DNA of 64,000 nt from Sipunculus nudus. Lineage: Eukaryota > Annelida > Sipuncula > Golfingiida > Sipunculidae. The stretch is from positions 1,926,501-1,990,500 of the forward strand of contig CM049315.1 of the NCBI GenBank assembly GCA_026874595.1, given 5' to 3'. This document shows positions 60,048 through 64,000 of this stretch, in pieces. Made by a program: the position numbers and the translations under genes. The notes beneath the pieces are model-generated. The model had not been told where the DNA came from and made no database searches. It was given only the letters and a program-made list of their open reading frames with translations. Positions within the stretch are counted from its first letter, which is position 1, and each line of letters begins with the position of its first letter.

Positions 60048-60722
60048 GGTATAGCAATTCCCTCCGGGTTCCACCATCAGGTCTGCCACAGAGCACAGAT
60101 ATGTACACGAAGAGTTCGTTTTGACTAGAAACGACATATGGCGGAAGGTTGATGTAATCAGACGAATGAGTGCTTGGTTTCGCAATGTGCATCTAAATTT
60201 AAACAATTTAAGTATTTTTCGTCAAATAACACCGGTTCTGGCACAGGGCCAAGAATCAGACGCATAAAAGCTGGTGCATTTTATTTCAAAATATCTCCGG
60301 AATCGTTAACCAGTTATATTGACAAGCCTTGCCTTTGTACTTTGTCCGCATCAACATAGTGTCATAACTAATTTGTAAACTTTTTCCAAAGAGAGGCTAG
60401 GTCCAAGCGGACATTTACACTCGGTAACTATAAATGTATTTCTAACAAGTCAGTGTTAAAATTTGAAATGTGTCAGTCATTTAAACTAAAGCTTTATATC
60501 CGAGGGCTAAGCTATTTTTCCGCACAAGAGCCCAGGTTAGTGAGGAAAATATTAAGTGCCATCTTGGTCAGTGTGGTGATCTGAACCTGCATGGTAGGAT
60601 ATATGGTAAATTCAATATAAAAACTTGGTAAACCATCGATTATTTACAAAATAAAATCATCTTATGCCGGATGAAGTATTTCGTCATTTTATAGTTAATG
60701 TGTATGTTATTCCAGTACTTAA

Positions 60723-60730
<8 letters not shown>

Positions 60731-60762
<32 letters not shown>
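60731..60762. repeat. (TA)n microsatellite, insertion site of hAT element
   Basis: AT run ending exactly where the hAT terminus begins. It resumes at 62243. Confidence 0.9.
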
Positions 60763-60765
<3 letters not shown>

Positions 60766-62242
60766 GGTTGGGGCCAGGTACTTGTACCTGTACCTGTACC
60801 TAGGTACACAATTGGGAGTACCTGTACCTGTACCTGGCTCATGAGTAGGAAGTACCTTGTACCTGTACCTGTACCTGTAACTAAAGTACCTAAACCTGGT
60901 ATAAGGTACTTCAGGTACAAATGTGATACTGGAAATGGACACGAGGCTTGGGTCAATTGTATGAACAAAGCTGTCACCCCTGTCAGGGCAATTACCTATC
61001 TCAGGCAGGGGTAATTACAAGGCATTCATCCCTGCTGCCTTTGTAGCTAGTGGGGCTAGCAAGCTGGTATACCTCCAGCCTCTAAACAGGAAGTTCATTG
61101 TGAAATTATCAGCACAAGTATCATGTAACTCACAAAGGATAGGAACAGGGCTGCCCTCATGCCCATGCAATGTAGACACAGAACAGGGCTGGGGCCAGGT
61201 AATGGTACTTGTACCTAGGTGCACAATTCACAGTTATGAGGATTACAGGTAATGATACTGGAAATGGACATCAGGTTTGGTCAAGTAAGCCTACTAAGCT
61301 GTCACCCCTATCAGGTCTGTTACCTTATCCAGGCAGGGGTAATTACTAAGCTTTTCTCCAAGCAGCCTTTAAAGTTGACTGGGCTATGGCTAGTAGCATG
61401 CTGGCCTAGCTACCTCCAGCATCTACACAGAAAGTTCATTGTGGCATTATCAGATATAAAGGGTAGAGAGAAAAGGATATGGACAGTGTTGCTCACATGC
61501 CCCATGTAGAAACCTTTTGTCTAGTATACAAAGAACATGGTGAATGATAAACGAAGAAGTGAAAAAGGTACATATTATGTAACTGAACTCTCAACATATG
61601 CCAAAAAAAGCAGAACATTCCATTTCACAGAAAGAAAAGTCCCTGCTCAAGCATCAAATGCAGATGCTCTTAATTCTCAAAACATTCCTCAGTGTGACTT
61701 ATACTGCAATGAACATGTTTATTGTTACTTCTAATTATGTATGTATTATTGTTCACGTCATGAAGTTAATCTATAAAAACTGATAATAAGATTTTCCTTT
61801 CAGTCAAGCTGTCAAGCCTCTTTATTTTAAAGAGTGTGTAGTGCTTCCAGAGATGTTGACTTTAACACATTACTCTGAAACTCAAAGCTTGAATTGAAAT
61901 ATTGACATCATCCTTTAGTATATGAATGAAAGTTTTATATTTCTGTATCACTAACTTTGTAAACTTTATCAGCTTCATTCACTTATCACATTTACTAAAA
62001 GCAATCCTTTACATATGCCATGCTTGTTTTTTTTGTTGTGATGACATAAAAAACAAAAACTTTTTAATGTTATATTCAGCTATTCTATTACACTTATTAT
62101 CGCATATCTACAGGAAATTTATGCAATTATCATTAGTTCAAACATCTTTAAAATGTACCTGTACCTGTATCTGTACCTGACCATTTTGCAAGTACCTGTA
62201 CCTGTACCTAGGTACTTTTGCATGTACCTGGCCCCAACCCTG
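60763..62242. mobile_element. hAT-superfamily non-autonomous element
   Basis: Terminal inverted repeats begin cagggttggggccaggtac (60763) and end gtacctggccccaaccctg (62242). CAGGGTTGGGGCC is characteristic of hAT ends. Eight-base flanks atatatat (60755-60762) and atagatat (62243-62250) are a target duplication with one difference, in a (TA)n tract. The subterminal regions are built of gtacct hexamers. There is no transposase. The left terminal ~400 bp is repeated internally from 61184 (cagggctggggccaggtaa). Confidence 0.85.
61184..61480 (+). repeat. Internal second copy of the hAT left end
   Basis: cagggctggggccaggtaa followed by atgatactggaaatggacat and ctgtcacccctatcagg matches 60763-61090 in the same order, with divergence. 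Confidence 0.75.
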
Positions 62243-62443
62243 ATAGATATATATATATATAATGGTAGAGTCATGTTAGTCTCTTATCGAAGTGAAGTCA
62301 AAGAGTATCAGAGACGCGTTTTAGATAGACTAACTTATTGATTAAATGTTATGTTGTTAGTAAATAAATTAGTCTGTCTAAAAGGCGTCACTCTTACTCT
62401 TTACCTTCATTAGATAGACGTGGTTCTAACTCTTTAAATTAAC

Positions 62444-62481
62444 TATATATATATATATATATATGTGTATATATATATGTT
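62444..62481. repeat. (TA)n microsatellite
   Basis: AT run with one GTG interruption. Confidence 0.85.
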
Positions 62482-62976
62482 TTATTAAAACTTATTTCCT
62501 GCCAAATGTTGGTGCAGTGTACAAATAAGCATCATTTTTATATATGTACACGTGTATATATTGACACTTTATTTTTTTTATAAAACTTTATTGTAGGTTT
62601 AATTGTTAGTGATGTTAGACTTGCAACTAGGTTTTGACCAACGAGATAAAATGAAATTTCAATATCTTCTCAAACATAGGCTCCTGTTCAACATCTGTAC
62701 AATCGTTCCATTATATGAATATAGATATTGGTTAGAATTGATTTGGAAAGAGTGTAACTTCCTAATTAATAGTTTGAGCCGACCTAACCCTTTGTCAAAG
62801 GCCACACGAGGTCTATATTTAATGGAATCCCCTTGACGTATGTCTTGCCGCCGGAAACATACGACAATGTATGTTGGCGACTCGCCCGGCTGCTCCACGG
62901 TTTCTCGTCCTCTTTGACGAATATTAGCAGATGGAGGAAGGAGACAGACAGACCGCCCGTTGTAGCTTACTCACAA

Positions 62977-63055
62977 TTACCATTCATCGCTGAAGGATGA
63001 TTCATCTTTGTCCTCTTCACCTGCTTTCTTGTAATGACGTTCATTCAACGTACAC
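62977..63055 (-). CDS. Candidate acidic C-terminal exon, unidentified
   Basis: The minus strand reads CTLNERHYKKAGEEDKDESS then FSDEW and TAA (62979-62977). A GT donor (ATG/gtaatt) also lies exactly there, so it may be an internal exon. Acidic and hydrophilic, unlike the surrounding AT-rich sequence. The acceptor is weak (aaaaag). Not recognised. Confidence 0.25.
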
Positions 63056-63365
63056 CGTCTTTTTATAACCACCTAATTAATTCGCTAGAATTGTCAAAGC
63101 GACGGGCTTGACAAATGTATGCTGAGAAGTATGGTCGATTGGTCTTGGTAAGTGAGCGCAGTGAGAGACGCTGATATATATAAAAATCTAGTTAATTCCA
63201 ATGTCTAATTTTTAATTACATAAATTTATTTTCATATAGACGTATGTCTAATGCAGATATTGGAAAAAGGAACTTGATGGAATCCATAAACGTAGAACAT
63301 GAATTGGATTTTTCATTGAAAGGTACATTTCAAATCATCTCTTAATATAAACCCCTCCTTTCCCT

Positions 63366-63385
63366 AAATCCTGGATCCGCCCCTG
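63366..63385. repeat. Isolated gcggatcc-family terminus
   Basis: aaatcctggatccgcccctg, the inverted end motif of the family at 57786 and 59401. No left partner was found nearby. Confidence 0.5.
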
Positions 63386-63709
63386 AAGATCTCAAACATT
63401 GTAATGATACAAGCATGCAGCCCTGCTCGACTCCACAGCAAATACACAAAACTACAGATAATTAATATAAAAGCTGACGAAGCCTTTCGTGGAGTCGTGG
63501 AAAGATATAATTGTGGTGGTTTGCACTGGTGGGCATTCAATCTTCTATAGAAGCTGAAACAGGCCTACTTTGCTGAACAGATCAAAAGCATTGGTAAGAT
63601 AGCAGGGGATTACCTTGATCCCTACGGAGAGAAAATCATGTCAACATGGAACCAACACGGTACGGAGTCCACATTGAAATTAAGGAAACACACCATCTGC
63701 CAGGGATAG
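63386..63709 (+). pseudogene. Coding-like stretch with one in-frame stop, unidentified
   Basis: One frame is open from 63386 to TAG at 63548-63550 and again from 63551 to TAG at 63707-63709. Before the stop: CSPARLHSKYTKLQIINIKA then DEAFRGVVERYNCGGLHWWA. After it: KLKQAYFAEQIKSIGKIAGD then YLDPYGEKIMSTWNQH. Both halves have real-protein composition. The first TAG sits in ttcaatcttctatag, which could be a splice acceptor, and a possible donor (G/gtacgg) is at 63660-63661. So this is either a broken gene copy or an exon starting at 63551. It begins next to a transposon end at 63385. No family is recognised. Confidence 0.4.
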
Positions 63710-64000
63710 CAGTTCGGACAAGGCATCTCTGGCGTAGAGCCCGGCGCCGCCGCCAGCCGAGTAAAGTTCAAGCCGAGCCGAGCCTAATTTATCAGGAGGC
63801 GCCGCCGATATTTCATTCAGCCGAAGTGAGCCGATTTTGTGCAGCACAATTTGGTTTGAGAAAAAAAAATAAATAAAACTTTTGCGATCAAAAAATGCCC
63901 ATAACATATGTATACAGACAAATACGAAGTTTTTTTGTTGATTTTGAAATATTCTTTCAAATAATAAAACAAATGATTGATAACGATATTCCGAAAGCAA
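63710..64000. other. GC-rich repeat then AT-rich DNA
   Basis: Bases 63730-63840 are a CG-rich stretch of repeated gccgccg/agccgagcc motifs. The rest is AT-rich. Nothing coding is supported; the minus-strand ORF to 64000 lies over this. Confidence 0.5.

Noticed and set aside
1-64000. Bacterial or plasmid origin with defence systems
   Set aside because: Introns with GT-AG phases, microsatellites, MITEs and DIRS-order and hAT elements show animal nuclear DNA. No prokaryotic gene organisation is present.

Overview
This window is a gene-poor, repeat-rich stretch of animal nuclear DNA. It has AT-rich introns, GT-AG splice sites and many microsatellites, and its layered families of non-autonomous DNA transposons resemble those of lophotrochozoan (probably bivalve mollusc) genomes. 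The organism is inferred from style only. No rRNA, complete tRNA, CRISPR array or prokaryotic operon is visible.

Host gene. The main gene runs on the minus strand. Nine short exons between 39987 and 13338 join with matching splice phases and leave no stop. They encode an N-terminal PDZ domain, a long Ser/Thr/Pro-rich linker and then a segment ([19 protein letters not shown]) that I recognise as syntaxin-binding protein 4 (STXBP4/Synip)-like. The coiled-coil and WW part of that family is not seen and probably lies beyond base 1. One or two possible upstream exons lie at 40106-40197 and 44761-44849. Introns hold nearly all of the repeats, including a 3.5 kb, 49-bp minisatellite between two PDZ exons.

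Layout. 1-2309: 340-bp tandem array ending in a terminal hairpin (family F1). 3520-6733: TA-flanked inverted-repeat element with a 238-bp array at its right end. 6736-7243: promoter-like block with heat-shock-element arrays and a TATA box. 7675-12185: a complete-looking DIRS-order (tyrosine-recombinase) retrotransposon, minus strand, with gag, RT-RNase H and recombinase ORFs and split direct repeats A1-ORFs-B1-A2-B2. 13.3-45 kb: the STXBP4-like gene with intronic elements: a TIR element (17020-18118), F1 (19289-20960), F2 (20961-22992), F3 (23355-24716), a ~160-bp array carrying a nested TA element (24797-27660), another TA element (27819-29214), the minisatellite (30521-34079), F2 again (36046-39150) and F1 again (40993-44669). 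45-64 kb: further F1/F2 copies, AT-rich DNA, a few isolated exon-like segments, a 47-bp array beside a reverse-transcriptase-like remnant, a hAT element (60763-62242) and an interrupted coding-like stretch at 63386-63709.

The most interesting signal is structural. Three unrelated-looking families (F1, F2, F3) share one layout: a short palindrome at the 5' end, a subterminal motif whose reverse complement sits near the 3' terminus, and, in two of them, a 3' hairpin. This is the layout of Helentron-type (HINE) rolling-circle elements. Copies cluster and sit directly against one another.
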